Origin: Dromiciops gliroides
Lineage: Eukaryota > Chordata > Mammalia > Microbiotheria > Microbiotheriidae
Assembly: GCF_019393635.1 (NCBI RefSeq)
Contig: NC_057861.1
Coordinates: 381,493,315-381,557,314, forward strand
Reading direction: 5' to 3'
Length of the DNA stretch: 64,000 nt
Positions 1 through 11,897 of this stretch are shown here, in pieces; the first letter of the stretch is position 1; every line of letters starts with the position of its first letter. The notes beneath the pieces were generated by a model. That model was not told the DNA's origin and did no database searches. It worked only from the letters and a program-made list of their open reading frames with translations. Both the position numbers and the translations under genes were made by a program.

Positions 1-972
1 AATTCATATGTGTCCATCTATATCTCTTGTCACAATAAGAGACATTCCTTCGGTTTCGTGCTAGTTTTAGAAGGTCCATGTAATATTTTATTGGGGATGG
101 GTAACAAACCAAAAGCTGCCATTATTACTAGGAAGAATATTCATGTAGATTAATATAAGGGAGAGGAGAAAAAAGAAAAGGTCAGTAGCAGGAGGGTTGC
201 CTGGGAAAAACAGGACTGAGTAGGGAACTGGAAAGCCCTGGATAATTAGAAACTATAGACAGCATGAAAGTATTAGATGAGTGAAGAAGGGCTGGGAGGG
301 TGATACTGTGCTAAAGGGGAAAGTCAGTAGCAGGTACTATGGACAGACTATTTCCTTCATAATTTTGCCCTGGCACTGTGAGCATCCATCGTAGAAGTGG
401 TAGTCAGACTACAAGCAGGGGTAACAACCTAAATATTGACTTGTTAATTGGGGAGGGGGGCAGTACCTGGTAAAAAAAAAAAGTCTGGCACCAATGGAAA
501 GAATACATGGAATTCTTGTGAGTTCAACATTATCTATGAACAGAAAAGGTTACAAAAGAATGAGTTAATAGGAAAATAGCCCACAGATGGACCTTTAAGA
601 GACCTTGAGGACTGTTGAAAGTGGAGCAGTATTATCATGTCTACAAGTACAGGTAATGTACTATAATTCTCAACATTTAAAGTTCTTTGTGCATTGATCC
701 AATAATTATTTCAGGAAATATAGGCCTGAGTATTATATTAAAAACAAAAACAAAAGTTATCTGATCAAACATTTTAACAATAACATTATTTGTAATTTAA
801 GAAAACTGTAAGCAACATAAATATCCAATAGTAAGTAGGACAAGGACTTAGTAAATGGGAATATAGTCAAGGGTATGCTGGAGCCAGCTCAAACCAGCTC
901 ACGAGAGCTAATTGCTAAATTAGAAATATGAGTGTTTACACTCTGGACATTATCAAAGGCTACAAATAAAGG
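1..972. other. Gene-free unique sequence
   Basis: No open frame of note, no RNA gene and no repeat that I can assign with confidence. The last 80 bases before the microsatellite (around 885-970) have the feel of a dispersed repeat, but I could not place the family. Confidence 0.5.
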
Positions 973-1038
973 CTATATATATATATGTGTGTGTGTACAT
1001 ATGTATATGTATATATACATATTTATATATATATATTA
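973..1038. repeat. TA/TG/CA mixed microsatellite
   Basis: An uninterrupted run of TA, TG and TACATA steps. Low complexity, no coding value; probably polymorphic. Confidence 0.85.
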
Positions 1039-1125
1039 TTTTCTAGATTTGAGAAAATGATGGCAAAATGTTAATAATGAAAATTCAGATTAAAAGTGTT
1101 TCATGCATACATTTTTTTTAGTCTT

Positions 1126-1270
1126 TTTTTTTTTGGTGGGGCAATGAGGGTTTAGTGACTTGCCCAGGGTCACACAGCCAGTAAGTGTCAAGTGTCTGAG
1201 GCTGGATTTGAACTCAGGTCCTTCTGAATTCAGGGCAGGTGTTTTATCCACTGTGCCACTTAGCTGCCCT
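1126..1270 (-). mobile_element. WSINE1 SINE, minus strand
   Basis: Read on the minus strand it gives the WSINE1 head (gggcagctaagtggcacag), box-B-like 'gagttcaaatcc', the 'gggcaagtcactaaaccc' core and a poly(A) tail. It is flanked by a perfect 15-bp target-site duplication, attttttttagtctt, at 1111-1125 and 1272-1286. This is the signature of LINE-driven retroposition. It carries the 'cttgacactt' variant (G type) of the family. Confidence 0.9.
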
Positions 1271-1439
1271 AATTTTTTTTAGTCTTAAGAGCCAGTTTTT
1301 AAACATTTATTAGCACACTACTGGGTACAGTGATTTTATAGAGTACTATATAATTCAATTAGGATTTACAAATATGATAAAATATTTAAAATATCTTCAA
1401 AACCTCTATGAAATAATTCAGAGAAAAATTTTAAAATAT

Positions 1440-2075
1440 GAGAAGAAAAAGTGTAGAATCACAAAACTGTGGAATTTCAAAGGCCTTCAGTGGCTACCTT
1501 GTCAAACCCATTGTAACATAACATACATTATCCACTTTCTCTGCTTGAAGACTTTCAATGAGAAAGAACCTCTCCCTCATCTCCCAAAGAAGCAATTCCT
1601 AGTTTGGGAAAGCTGTAATCATTAGGTGATTTTTTCTGGCAAGAATCCTAAATTTGTTTCCTTGCATCTTCTGCACATTTTTCTGGTTTTGCCCTCTGGG
1701 ACCAAAAAGAAAAAGTCTAATTTCTCTTCCATATGACAACCCTTCAAGTACTTGAATATAGATCCCACCATGCCTTTCCCTGATTTCTCTTTCAAATATC
1801 CCCAGTTCTTTAACTTGATCTTCAGTACAAACTCAAGGCCTTTCCCCATCCTGGTTCCCCTTTCCTAGACATTGTCCAGCTTATCACTGCTCCTAATCTG
1901 TAGAACCCAGAACTACACGTTTAGATGCAGGATGACAAGTGCAGAGAAACAGTACAGAGAGACTATCACCTTGACTCTCAATGTATCTCAAGATCACACT
2001 AGTTTTTCTGACTGCCACATTATACTGCTGACATATTGAACTGTTAGTACAACAAATTAAACCTTATTCATCCTG
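1440..2075 (-). mobile_element. L3/CR1 LINE 3' end, minus strand
   Basis: On the minus strand the sequence follows the CR1/L3 3' region: a 'cacatctggagta...ttctgggttctac' stretch, then 'ccagttctttaacttg' read in reverse, then 'tacttgaagggttgtcatatgg', then 'agagggcaaaaccag'. Only the last part of the element is present, which is normal for 5'-truncated LINEs. The short minus-strand frame at 1622-1849 is this 3' region translated and is not a gene. Strongly diverged, so ancient. Confidence 0.75.
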
Positions 2076-2200
2076 TCCTTACTAAGCTGATTTTTTTTTT
2101 GAGCCAAAGTTTGAAAAAGAATTTAACTATAACCACGTTAGAGTAAAAGTGACTCAGAATGAAGGGACAAAGAATCCTGATGAAGACAGACATGATTTTA

Positions 2201-2388
2201 AGACATTCTAGAGTTGGAAGAGGCCTTTTAGGTCATCAAATCCATTTAGTCATTTTAGAGATGGAAAAACCAAAGTTTCACAGGTAATGTGACTTCCCCA
2301 AGGTCACACAGACAGAAAGTGGAAGAGCGGGGCTTTGAACTCAGGTCCCATGACTCCAATTCAACACTCAAAATTACGTGTTCTTTCA
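2201..2388 (-). mobile_element. MIR-family SINE (MIR3-like), minus strand
   Basis: Shows the reversed MIR core: 'ttttagagatggaaaaacc', 'caaggtcacacagacag', 'tttgaactcaggtccca'. Diverged, so an ancient therian insertion. Confidence 0.75.
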
Positions 2389-2486
2389 ACAGCATCATGA
2401 GTCAAGTGTTTTATGGATTGAAATGCTATCATTTAAATGTAAGTCATTTCAAATGAGTTTAATTGGTTATATAAATGTGTATGTTC

Positions 2487-2624
2487 AGGGCACAGTGGCA
2501 CAGTGGATAGAGCACCGGCCATGGATTCAGGAGGACCTGAGTTCAAATCCAACCTCAGACACTTGACATTTACTAGCTGTGTGACCCTGGGCAAGTCACT
2601 TAACCCTCATTGTGCTGCAAAAAT
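2487..2624 (+). mobile_element. WSINE1 SINE, plus strand
   Basis: Head 'cacagtggcacagtggatagag', box-B-like 'gagttcaaatcc' and 'gtgaccctgggcaagtcac' are all present, followed by a short A-rich tail that runs straight into a TG microsatellite. No clean target-site duplication can be read because both flanks are TG-rich (gtgtatgt occurs on both sides). Confidence 0.85.
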
Positions 2625-2697
2625 AAGTGTGTGTATGTGTGTGTGCGTATGTATGTATGTATGTGTGTATGTATATCTATATACATATATACATATA
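2625..2697. repeat. TG/TATG microsatellite grown at a SINE tail
   Basis: Starts directly at the A-rich end of the upstream WSINE1, which suggests the tail seeded the repeat. Confidence 0.85.
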
Positions 2698-2704
2698 ACA
2701 CTTC

Positions 2705-2794
2705 TATGTGCCCCATGCAGCTCTCTAAGATTATATATGATAAAGCAGGTATTGATCTGCACAGGGAAGGGGAGTTCCTCATACCAGTTAATGG
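2705..2794 (+). mobile_element. 3' tail of a marsupial CORE-type SINE
   Basis: Matches other copies in this window (9340-9440, 15.85 kb, 17.3 kb) in the order 'gcagctctctaagatta...', 'ttgatctgcacaggg', 'gagttcctcataccagtta'. The head is missing or is the element upstream of the microsatellite. 'tgtgc' occurs on both sides of the microsatellite, so the two pieces could be one interrupted SINE. Confidence 0.55.
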
Positions 2795-2824
2795 ATGGAG
2801 AGAGAGAAAAAGATGATGATCATC

Positions 2825-2871
2825 ATATTTAGATATATGTGTATACATACATACATACACACACATAAAAC
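2825..2871. repeat. ATAC/CA microsatellite
   Basis: Short tetranucleotide and dinucleotide run (tacatacatacatacacac). Confidence 0.8.
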
Positions 2872-3339
2872 TCAAAAGAAATCAAATGAGTAATTAGACA
2901 TACCTGAAGATTTTATTGGTCTGAGGTTAAAATGATATAGCCCAGAGAATGAGCAATAATGCATTTTTGGATGTTGGATCAGGACAACAAGAGCCCTTTA
3001 ACTGACAGGGATAGAGAAGATGGTCAGATTAAATTCTTGTGAGAGTTTAAAGAAACCCAGACTAAGGAGATGGTCGGTAGGAAAATTTGACCTTGCTTAT
3101 GTAGACTCAAGAATATCCAGAAAAGAATAAGCATGGGCATAGTGACTTTCCTTTTGTTCAGCAGTCTTCAGAAGTGTCTTCAGTCCTTAGAAGCTACATA
3201 GTTAAATCATGTTTGGAAGTAAAGAGTATGTCTCTATTTTTGCCAGGTGATAGGATGTAAATGTGTGTTATAAAAAGGGAGATTTCTGCTCTTCATCTAC
3301 ACTCCAAAAGCTCTTCTAGTAGGGAAAAGATCACTAACT

Positions 3340-3496
3340 CTTTTTTTTTTTTTTTTTTTAGTGAGGCAAATGGGGTTAAGTGACTTGCCCGGGGTCACAC
3401 AGCTAGTAAGTGTTAAGTGTCTGAAGCCGGATTTGAACTCAAGTAGTCCTGAATCCAGGGCTGGTGCTCTATCCACTGCGCCACCTAGCTGCCCCC
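3340..3496 (-). mobile_element. WSINE1 SINE, minus strand
   Basis: Poly(A) tail reads as a 19-T run at the left, and the head 'gggggcagctaggtggcgcag' reads in reverse at the right. Perfect 10-bp target-site duplication atcactaact at 3330-3339 and 3497-3506. Belongs to the 'cttaacactt' (A) subtype. Confidence 0.92.
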
Positions 3497-3506
3497 ATCA
3501 CTAACT

Positions 3507-6049
3507 TACTCTTAACCATTCTAACTCCCAATAGCATATTTTAAGTGAAACACAAAAGATTTTTTTTTAATTAGGATGAATGAGATCTAGAGTATGTCAA
3601 TGTTTCTCTATCTCTGTAATAAATAAGTAAATGAAACAAGCATTTGGTTAGGAATTAACTCAAAGGAAGACTCGATGGAAGAACTATAACATCAAAACGA
3701 TCCATCCTTCAGGGACAATACCAATGCAATGGAGTGAACATGAAGCACTTCTGTACTCTTGAGAATTCTTGATCTATGAATTATTTTATTAACAACTGAA
3801 GTTCCTTGTTTTCTCATATTTAAATGGCCTTTTGGTTTAATTTAGGAAATTTTAATGACTTTACTATGTTGTTTCTATATTTTGTGCATACCTTTATCAT
3901 GTAGGCAAAGATTCTTTAAAAGGTGAATAATGACAGTGATTCATTCATAGGTAAGAGTGAAAATGGGAGAAATTTGGATTAACTAATCCTACATTTTATT
4001 TCTAACTCTAATTTTGACAATGAATGATTATTTAACTTAACCAAGATGCTATTTATCGAGCTCTTAAAAGGGAGTTGGGGCAGATAGTGAACCTGAATAT
4101 TGTAAGAAAATGAGAACCTATTTTTTCCAGGCAACAATATTTCAAGACTTGATGGTGTTATGTGATTGAAATAGATATATATATAAAAGTTTTTACCCCC
4201 TTTTTGGTGATGTATCAATTGCCTGCTCTCTGAAATAAGATATCCCATTCTGCCCCTCCCCAAGTCAGGTTATTGAGAAAGTAGTTGCCCATCTGTACAA
4301 AAAGAAGAAAAAGCTTTAAAAATTTTTAGGCTAAAGAAAATCAGGGAAAAGACTTTTCTGGGTGACCTTCACCCATTGGCAAATCTGAATATCTCTGCTT
4401 CTCAAGTAGGTTTTTCTATCTCTAAGACACTGTCCAAGTGGGATTAATGGCCTGAGCACAGGCCTGTCCTAAATCAAAATGTACTTGGTACCTAGTCCAG
4501 CATTTCAATTTTAGAATTGAAATCCATTTTCTGAATTTTAAAATCAGATCCATTTGTTAAAGAAAATTTTGACAAAACCTCTTAGCACCTGAAAACCTGA
4601 AAATAGATCCCACTTTATTTAAGAGAAAGCGACAGGAAATGGGGGATATATACAGTGACAGTAAAATGCAATGAAATATATTTGTGCAAGAATTTAGTCC
4701 TGTGACAATGTGTGTGTCTGTGTTCATGTGCATGTATGTGTGTGTGCACGCGCACATGCATTTAATAGCATATTGTAAATGACACAAACTGTAGGTTATT
4801 ATAAGATCATTTCTCTAACTGTTGTGGCTCAAGCGAGCACTGCTTTATTGTACTTTTTATTCTCCAGCTGGGAGTTCTCTCTTTTGAGTTTCATAGCAAA
4901 TCCATGAACATTTGTCAGCTTTGAAGGCATCTCATTTATTCTTCTGTTCCCCTCCTCTCATTACCTTGTCCCTGTCTCTGAGCATCTCACAGATCTCCAA
5001 TGCTCTTCAGCCTTTCATAGTAGAATAAATAGATCACTATTTTAACTATGAGAGTATTCCTACTTTGTCTGGAATTATTTCTCTCCAAATATTATTTCCT
5101 TTCCCCTTTATTGACCCTCTCTTCTCATGCCTTTAGTGTGCTACTCTCGATAATTTCAATATCCTCTCTGAAAACGAAGCTTGGTCAAAAAAAAAATGCT
5201 GATCCATTATATTAAATTCTTTGTTGAGTGTTGGCCTTGATCATTAGATTTAGAGCTGGAAGATCCCGAGATCAAACCCAAGTCGTGTCATTTCAATGCA
5301 GTGCCCTTTCCATTGCTTCTTTGATTATTTCCAACATTCAGTGTCTCACTTGGTCACCTGTTTTTTTAATATATACTGCATTTATTGTAATTCTGTTTTT
5401 CTTAACCTCATATCCCTAAGAAATTATCAAACTAACTCTTTTTGAAAGGGGGTATGATAATAGGGCTGATATAGAGGGGAAACTCTGGCCAAGGTGTAAG
5501 GAGACAGTTTTGCCACCAACCCCCTTTTTCCTTTTGAAAATCACTTAACCTCTCCAGGCTTCAGTTTAGGTTTCTTTGGAATTTAAAGTTACAAAATTTT
5601 ATGAAAAATGTCCAGGTAAATTTATTCTTGATCCAGATTTTCCCAGCTCCCAAATTTAGTTGCCAATTAACAAAACATAATTTAAGCACATTTAACACTC
5701 CAAGGAAATTAGATTTTGTCAAATCTATACCTCTTCTACCCACCTTGCACAAGAATTGTGAAGAAGAGATTTTATTTGTCTTCTGATGATTATTGGGACT
5801 TTCTACATAATATCCTCTTCTGTCATCCCTTTTTCCTGTATGTACATTTTCCCCTTTCATTTTCTCTCTTTCATTTCTTTCTCTTTGCCATTCTTTTTCC
5901 TCCATTGCCTTTTATACTTTTTGTAAATTAATATTTTTTAGCATTCCAATGGATGTTGATCTCCTTGATTTGTTTACTTTCACTATGAGCACAGGACATA
6001 ATTCTTCCATGCCTTCTCATTCTATGTGAATCTTGCCTATGTCTTTTCA
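3507..6049. other. Gene-free unique sequence with a TG-rich patch
   Basis: Holds a degenerate TG/CA patch at about 4705-4764, a weak reversed MIR fragment near 5235-5320 and a weak forward MIR fragment near 5500-5590. The frames here are short, A/T-driven and match nothing I recognise. Confidence 0.5.
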
Positions 6050-6246
6050 TAAATCATAAGATAACAAATTTAGAACTTGGAGAGACCCTAGAAGCCCTAT
6101 AGTTCAATCTCTTCATTTTACTAAAGAGGAAACTGAGGGCCAGATAGGTTGTGACTTGCCAAAGTCACATCGGTAGTGACAGAGGTGGGATCTGAAATTC
6201 AATCTCCTTATTCTATATTCTTTTCTTTTTCCACTGGACCCTACTA
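6050..6246 (-). mobile_element. MIR3-like SINE, minus strand
   Basis: Reversed core 'ttttactaaagaggaaactgagg', 'gacttgccaaagtcacat', ending in 'ccactggacc'. Typical of old therian SINEs. Confidence 0.75.
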
Positions 6247-6960
6247 TGTATTGTAGAGGAACTATCCAATCTCACCCTAGGTCTTTTAACAGTCTATTGG
6301 CACTACATTGCACATGCATTATATCTATAATTCCTGACTAGCACCATAAGGCCAGCCTACCACCTTTTATGATCGTACATTTCCTGGATGGCATTTTTAT
6401 GCCACTTCTCTAATGGAAGTCATCATGAAAAAAGGACCTGAAAAATGAAAACTCTTTTCTCCATAGAAGCCTAATTCCACACTGGTTGAAGGAATAAAAG
6501 TTCATCCATATGGCAATTTTCACTTATGAACTTATACCCCAAGATACCCAAACCATCTCTGAAGAATTGATAGCCTGAACAGCCATGACTGGGCCAGTGG
6601 TGAGATTTTACTGCATTTCAGTATAGGAAAAGTATGATTCAGTTCCACATCCATGCCCTTTAACCCACCCAGAACTGTAGTCCGTTGCCAGAACTGACTC
6701 AGCCACTATGGGACTATGTGAGCTAAGAATAACCCAAGGCTAGTGTAAACTTCCCAAGCACACCCTGGAACAATGGAAACATTCCAAGCCTTGCCCTAGT
6801 CCTGATATGCACTCCAATTATAAACCTTTAATCAACCCCATAGTGTTACATATACCTAACTCTTGTCTTCTATTGTCCTGACTTTAGGATTTATTTCACA
6901 CAGTACTCCCTAAGTTATTATTGACATATGCTTTTAATGAGGACCAAGGTAAAAATATCA

Positions 6961-7110
6961 AATGGTGTAGTGAACATTGAATTGGGTTTTAGAAGAGCTG
7001 GATTGAATTCCAGCTCTATTACTTCCCCATGTGATCTTAGATCAACCTGTGCTCTGACCTTCCATTTCTCTGTCTATAAAATGAGGGTATTTGACTTAGC
7101 AATTTCTATC
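6961..7110 (+). mobile_element. MIR SINE, plus strand
   Basis: 'ttccagctctattacttcc', 'gtgatcttagatcaacc' and 'tctgtctataaaatgagg' follow the MIR core in order. Diverged. Confidence 0.65.
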
Positions 7111-8206
7111 TTATTCATCATTGTTCTATGAACCCAAGCCCCCCATATAATGATGATGGTGGTGATGATGATATTAACAATGAATCATACTATGGAATAC
7201 ATTATATTTACTATATGATAGCTACTTGGTCAATATTCAGTTATTCATAGGATAGGTTATCTAGTTTGTGAGTTATTCAGACCCCCTTGCTTGGCCTTCT
7301 TCTTTGTCTGTCTGGTCCTAGTCAATTGTACTGCTCATCAACCTTTTCTTCAGAAGGCTAAGAGAATAAAAAGATTGCTGAAAGGCCCTTTGGTCAATAT
7401 CAATTTCTGACTCCAGAGTTCCAAGAGTTGCTCCAAGAGCAACCCTAGAAGAAGTGTTGAATTTTGTCTTCAAGAAGTCCTTCCTCCAGATTACTTTGGA
7501 CAGTCCAGTCCAGATGCTAGGGTACTGGGGGAAGTGATATGCAGAAAGAATGATATTACATTGCATGCCTCCCCACTAGAATGTTTTTACAGAAGGAAGT
7601 TGTGCTAAGAATCAACATCAATAGCAGCTTTGAATGGGAAAGAAATCACTAAATATATACCCTAAGAGTTTTTTGAGGAGGGAAAGGGTACCAGCCTTAT
7701 GCCTTTTAATGGTAATGGTGGAGGAAGGAGCAATAGAGCAAATGTCACAAATATAAGCTTTGGATCATTTTTACTCCGGTTAAAATAGGTACTACTTCTG
7801 CTTTCCTAAGTCATAGCCCAGCAGCTTGAGCAGCATACCCTAATGCCTAAGACTGGGACAATGAATACAACTGTGCACATCTTTCCCTTCACTACCACTG
7901 CCACCCAGAAAAACACAGCTTTCATTCCTCCACTCAGGCCTATCTTTTTAACAATCCTTCTAGTCCACATTTTGCCAAATGCCTACACTATTCATTGGAC
8001 CTCATTAGAACATATATTAAGAACTAAAAGAGATGTTAGTGATCATCTAGCTAACTCCCTCATTTAGAAACTGGGAAGCAAAAAAATGCTGAAATATCCT
8101 AGGAACTGCTTTGCCAAGATCCTGTTCTTCTTTCTTCGTCTCCGTATAAGACTGGCCACAATACTTAATTATGTTGTTTGTACATTGTTATATACTATTT
8201 GGGAAA
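7111..8206. other. Gene-free unique sequence
   Basis: Only a short GAT/GGT triplet patch (7148-7175) stands out. No exon-like or RNA-like segment seen. Confidence 0.5.
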
Positions 8207-8311
8207 GTAGCATGGCACACTGGCTATGGAGTCAGCATTAGAACAAGAAAAATTTGGGTTGAAGTCTTGCCTGTGAAACACATTTGTTGGGTGCCCTAGG
8301 CAACTCTCTAA
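8207..8311 (+). mobile_element. Old CORE-type SINE fragment
   Basis: 'agcatggcacactggctatggag' (head) and 'gccctaggcaactctctaag' (tail start) are recognisable by comparison with the better copies at 15.85 and 17.3 kb. Truncated where the next repeat begins. Confidence 0.55.
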
Positions 8312-8312
8312 G

Positions 8313-8440
8313 ACAGGGGTTCAGAGCCTTTTTTAAATATCATGGACTTTTGTCCATGTCTGCTTAATCTTAGGCTTCCTTTATTAGAATAATGTTTTGA
8401 AATGCATAAAATAAAATACATAGGACTACAAAATCAATAA
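8313..8440. mobile_element. Unassigned ancient dispersed repeat
   Basis: Runs from 'aggggttcagagcctttttt' through 'agaataatgttttgaaatgc' to 'aaaataaaatacatagg'. I recognise this as a mammal-wide interspersed sequence, probably an old DNA-transposon fragment, but cannot name the family with confidence. Confidence 0.4.
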
Positions 8441-8644
8441 TTTAAGAATTTATTATGCTCATACTATGTGTCAAGCACTATGCTAAGTGTTAGAAATATA
8501 TATGTATATATATATATATATATATACACACACATACATACACATGGAATATGTGTGTGTATATTTATATTATCTTTCTCCATTAGAATGTAAGCTTCTT
8601 GAGGGCAGGAGCTGTCTTTCTTTTTGATTGTGTGTATATGTGTG

Positions 8645-8686
<42 letters not shown>

Positions 8687-9061
8687 CACATATATATAAA
8701 CATATGTATATATATACACATACACAGGTACAAAATCAAAATATATATGTATGCATGTGTGTGTATGTATATACACATGGAATATATGTGTGTGTGTGTG
8801 TGTACATTATCTTTTTTCATTAGAATGTAAGCCTCTTGAGGGCAGGAGCTGTCTTTCTTTTTATTGTGCGTATGTATATATGTGTATGTATATATATAAG
8901 CATATATACACATACATACATATATATACACTGAAAGAACAGCAATATATACATATATCATATATATGTCTTTCTTTTTGATTGTGTGTATATACAATCA
9001 AAAAGAAAGACAGCTTCTGCCCTAAAGAGGCTTACATTCTAATGGAGAAAGATAATACATA
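8441..9061. repeat. Inverted/direct duplication of an L2 3' tail within a TA/TG microsatellite
   Basis: A reversed L2 3' end (about 8441-8490, 'tttattatgctcatac...gcactatgctaagtgtt') passes into TA/TG/CA repeats. A 60-bp L2-derived block then occurs three times: forward at 8572-8632, forward again at about 8809-8866, and inverted at 8993-9053. The first and third copies are about 95% identical when one is reversed. Positions 8967-9012 form a perfect hairpin with two 19-base arms and an 8-base loop. The two forward copies share the preceding 'acacatggaatat', so they are a direct duplication. The long frames here come only from repeat sequence. Confidence 0.85.
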
Positions 9062-9339
9062 ATAGGAAGCTAAAAGGGGTTTGCAGGAGAAGGTACTAAT
9101 ACCTGAGTGCATAATGAAGACAGAAGTAAATCTAAAAAAGTCAAGAATGGAAGCTACAAAGGAATGAAGAAGTGAATGTGGCTACCTTAGACACTATCCT
9201 TAAATTGGAGTTTCTGGGATGAACTGAAAGGGGTGGAGAAGGCTGCTGCAGCATGGTAGAGAAAGAAATGTCAGGAGTAAAGCCTGTTGAAGAATGAAAG
9301 AAAATTAATATAGTTTTATATTTTTTTTTAAAGAACCCC

Positions 9340-9440
9340 TGCTTAAACACTATAAGGTGAGTCCTACAGTTTGAGCAGAAGTTGTCTCATCTGGGCCTTC
9401 CCTATACCAAAGAAATCACAAGTTTAGTCCCCTCTAAGGA
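9340..9440 (+). mobile_element. 3' tail of a marsupial CORE-type SINE
   Basis: 'cactataaggtgagtcctac', 'catctgggccttccctatacc' and 'gaaatcacaagtttagtcccc' follow the same tail as the copies at 15.85 and 17.3 kb. Head absent (5' truncation). Confidence 0.6.
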
Positions 9441-10599
9441 CCTATTCTTATAGGACAAAAAAAAAAAAAAAATTCCCTATCAGTTAAAATAGTAATGATT
9501 TGTAGTATGTCTAGTGTTTGTGATTTTTCCCCCAACAACTAATACAAATGTATTAAGTTCAATTAGCTGTTTAAATAGATATCTGAATGGATGCTAATTA
9601 GCCCATTTTGCACATTAGCTCTGGTTTGGGATAATCTATTCCAAGGCTTCCCTCATTAACTTGAAAAATCGAGAGCAGGCTCTATAGTGATCTCCAAGAA
9701 TTCTGGAAAGTACTTTAATAGACAATCCCTAACTGAAGCTCTGCATAATTAGATCTGTTCTCTTCTGTCTGCATATAAGCTTGTTTAATGGGAGAGTACT
9801 GAATACATAAGGAAAGGAGAATAAGATCTTTCAGAGAGAAGAAATGCTTTCAATCTGCTTTACTGTCATTTCAAACTTTGAGTTCTGAATTCTTTTGGCG
9901 GCACTAATATGGTAGAAAAGCTTTTTCCTCAGTGACTATAAAATCTCCATTTGGGATATTTTTTCTTTCACATTTATGTGCATGTTTCTTATGGTTATGT
10001 TCTCCAAATTAATTCCTACTCTTGATTATGATTTGCAAAGGTTTATGTGAAGTGCTAAGAGTAAATACTTGGATGGCTAAACTAATAGCTTTGCTGAAGG
10101 AAAGCATATTAAGAAATTACTTTTACATTAAAAGAAAGCATAGAAGTTTTCATCAGGTTTGGAAAAAATGGAAGAGGCTGCTATAATTTCCAGCTAAGTT
10201 ATCAGTAGCCACTGTTTGTATTCACATCAAAAAATATATAACACAAACCAATAGGAACAGAAAATCTTCCATTTCTTAAAAAGAATGTTCATAGTTTAGT
10301 CTATAGAAAAAGTAGTTTAAGATCTCCCCCCTACCCCCGCCCAATTTGGTTATGTCTATATGGGCAAAAAATGATATAGGCCATAGGAAGCAAAGCATTG
10401 CCCGGATAGACATCATTTCAAAAAATGTTGGTACTTTAGAGACAAATTCTATAATATTACAAAGCCTCATTGGAATATAATCACACTTATACTCTTATTC
10501 CTTTGGGACTAACAATCCCTATAACATTGTTTCTCCTAACAACATTTTCAAAGAGCTAATTAACAATGGTCGGAAGGGAATACCTATTGGGAATAATCC
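9441..10599. other. Gene-free unique sequence
   Basis: AT-rich, with a single poly(A) run at 9458-9472. No feature recognised. Confidence 0.5.
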
Positions 10600-10740
10600 A
10601 AAATTGGGAGTCTAATATCAGCTTTCCTACTAGCTGGAGATATAATTTAGGGAAATCAGCTCACTTCCCCTTTCATCATCTGTATCATGAACAGGTTGGA
10701 ATAAATGACCTCTTCCAACTCCAAATTTCTGATTCTTAGC
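10600..10740 (+). mobile_element. MIR SINE fragment, plus strand
   Basis: 'gggaaatcagctcacttccc', 'catctgtatcatgaacagg' and 'gacctcttccaactcc' correspond to the MIR core and 3' part. Confidence 0.6.
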
Positions 10741-10788
10741 AGCTATCTGGTAAACCTGATCATTAGATAGTCAATCTAGGTATTCTGG

Positions 10789-10827
10789 ACACACACACAC
10801 ACACACACACACGCGCGCGCGCGCACA
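10789..10827. repeat. (AC)n(GC)n microsatellite
   Basis: A CA run passes without a break into an alternating CG run of seven steps. Alternating purine-pyrimidine with CpG steps is the classic Z-DNA-prone composition. CpG survival here, in otherwise CpG-poor DNA, suggests the repeat is young. Confidence 0.9.
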
Positions 10828-11654
10828 GAACCTTTTCCTCAGTGATAGATTTTTTTAAATTATCTTATTGGGGTAATTATTTTAACACAACACAAATAAT
10901 AGAGTATTATGTTTAAACTTAGAAATTCTGAGTCAAAAAGGATCTTTTTAATTATGCTTCAAGAGTCAAAACTATTACCATGGATGTCAAAGAACAGATA
11001 AGAAATATGTCAAAAATACAGCAACCTCCTTATGCTAGTGGGGTCTCCAGACAGGTATAGCAAGAAAAATAAGTCTTTAAACCTCATCTAATCACCTGAA
11101 GTTAAACTCATTTTCTTTCCTTGCCTCTTTATGCTATTAATTTTTCAGGTATATTTTTTACAGGTATATTTTTTTTTAAAGTTGGGGTGGCAGGATATGA
11201 AGTCAGTGCTTCACTAATAGCTATTCTCTGATTCTGTCACTTTGGAATGCTCTAGGCCGTGGATGAATTGCTCCAGAGGAGGAGATAATGGGAGTCCCAG
11301 TTGCCACTCTGCTTGTACAAGTACCTTTCTCACTTCCTGGTTATGAATAGAGCAATATGGAAACACATTTTATTTTATTCTATTTCCAAAGAGTACAGGA
11401 GAGAATTGGTTAAATACACAAAGGTTAGGCAACACTATGGCAGGGTAGTATCAATGAGAGGGGTCCAGGACTAGTTAATGGAGATATTAGATTCATGAGA
11501 CCGATAACAGTTCACACAGAATTACTATCCATTGCAAAAAAATATACACATTATCCATTTTATCATTTTTAAATTATTATTGATAGTATGAATGAATAAA
11601 TCAGTATACAAATCTTATATCTTAGCTAAAAACATGTACATAAAATGAAATTTA
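10828..11654. other. Gene-free unique sequence
   Basis: No repeat or exon-like segment recognised. Confidence 0.45.
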
Positions 11655-11897
11655 TCTTCTCTATATATATCTCCCTCTGACTTTGTCTATATCTGTCTCT
11701 CATCTCTCATTTTTTCTCTCTCTCACCATTTTGTTTCTCTGTGTGTCTCTATCTCTGTTTCCCTGTGTCTCTCTTAATTTGTCTATCTTTATGTCTGCCT
11801 CTGTGTCTCCATCTGTCTCTCTATCTCTTTTTCCCTCTCACACAGTCTCTCTCTCCTTCCTCCCCTCCTTCCTTCCTCTTTCCTTTTTCCTGTCATG
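11655..11897. repeat. Long pyrimidine-rich (TCTCTG-type) low-complexity tract
   Basis: About 240 bases almost entirely of C and T on the plus strand, built from tctctg/tctat/ccttcc units. The overlapping frames on both strands (SLFLCVSLSLF..., KEEGRRGGRRE...) are compositional artefacts. Confidence 0.85.

Noticed and set aside
1622-1849. 75-codon minus-strand frame with a 'FKYLKGCHMEEKLDFFFLVPEG' phrase
   Set aside because: It is the 3' region of an L3/CR1 LINE read through, known to give such peptides without coding function.
2487-2560. tRNA genes suggested by box A/box B motifs in SINE heads
   Set aside because: All such motifs sit in SINEs with poly(A) tails and target duplications. No complete cloverleaf was seen.
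8464-8997. 177-codon and overlapping frames rich in His, Thr, Ile and Tyr
   Set aside because: Produced entirely by TA/TG/CA microsatellite and duplicated L2 sequence.
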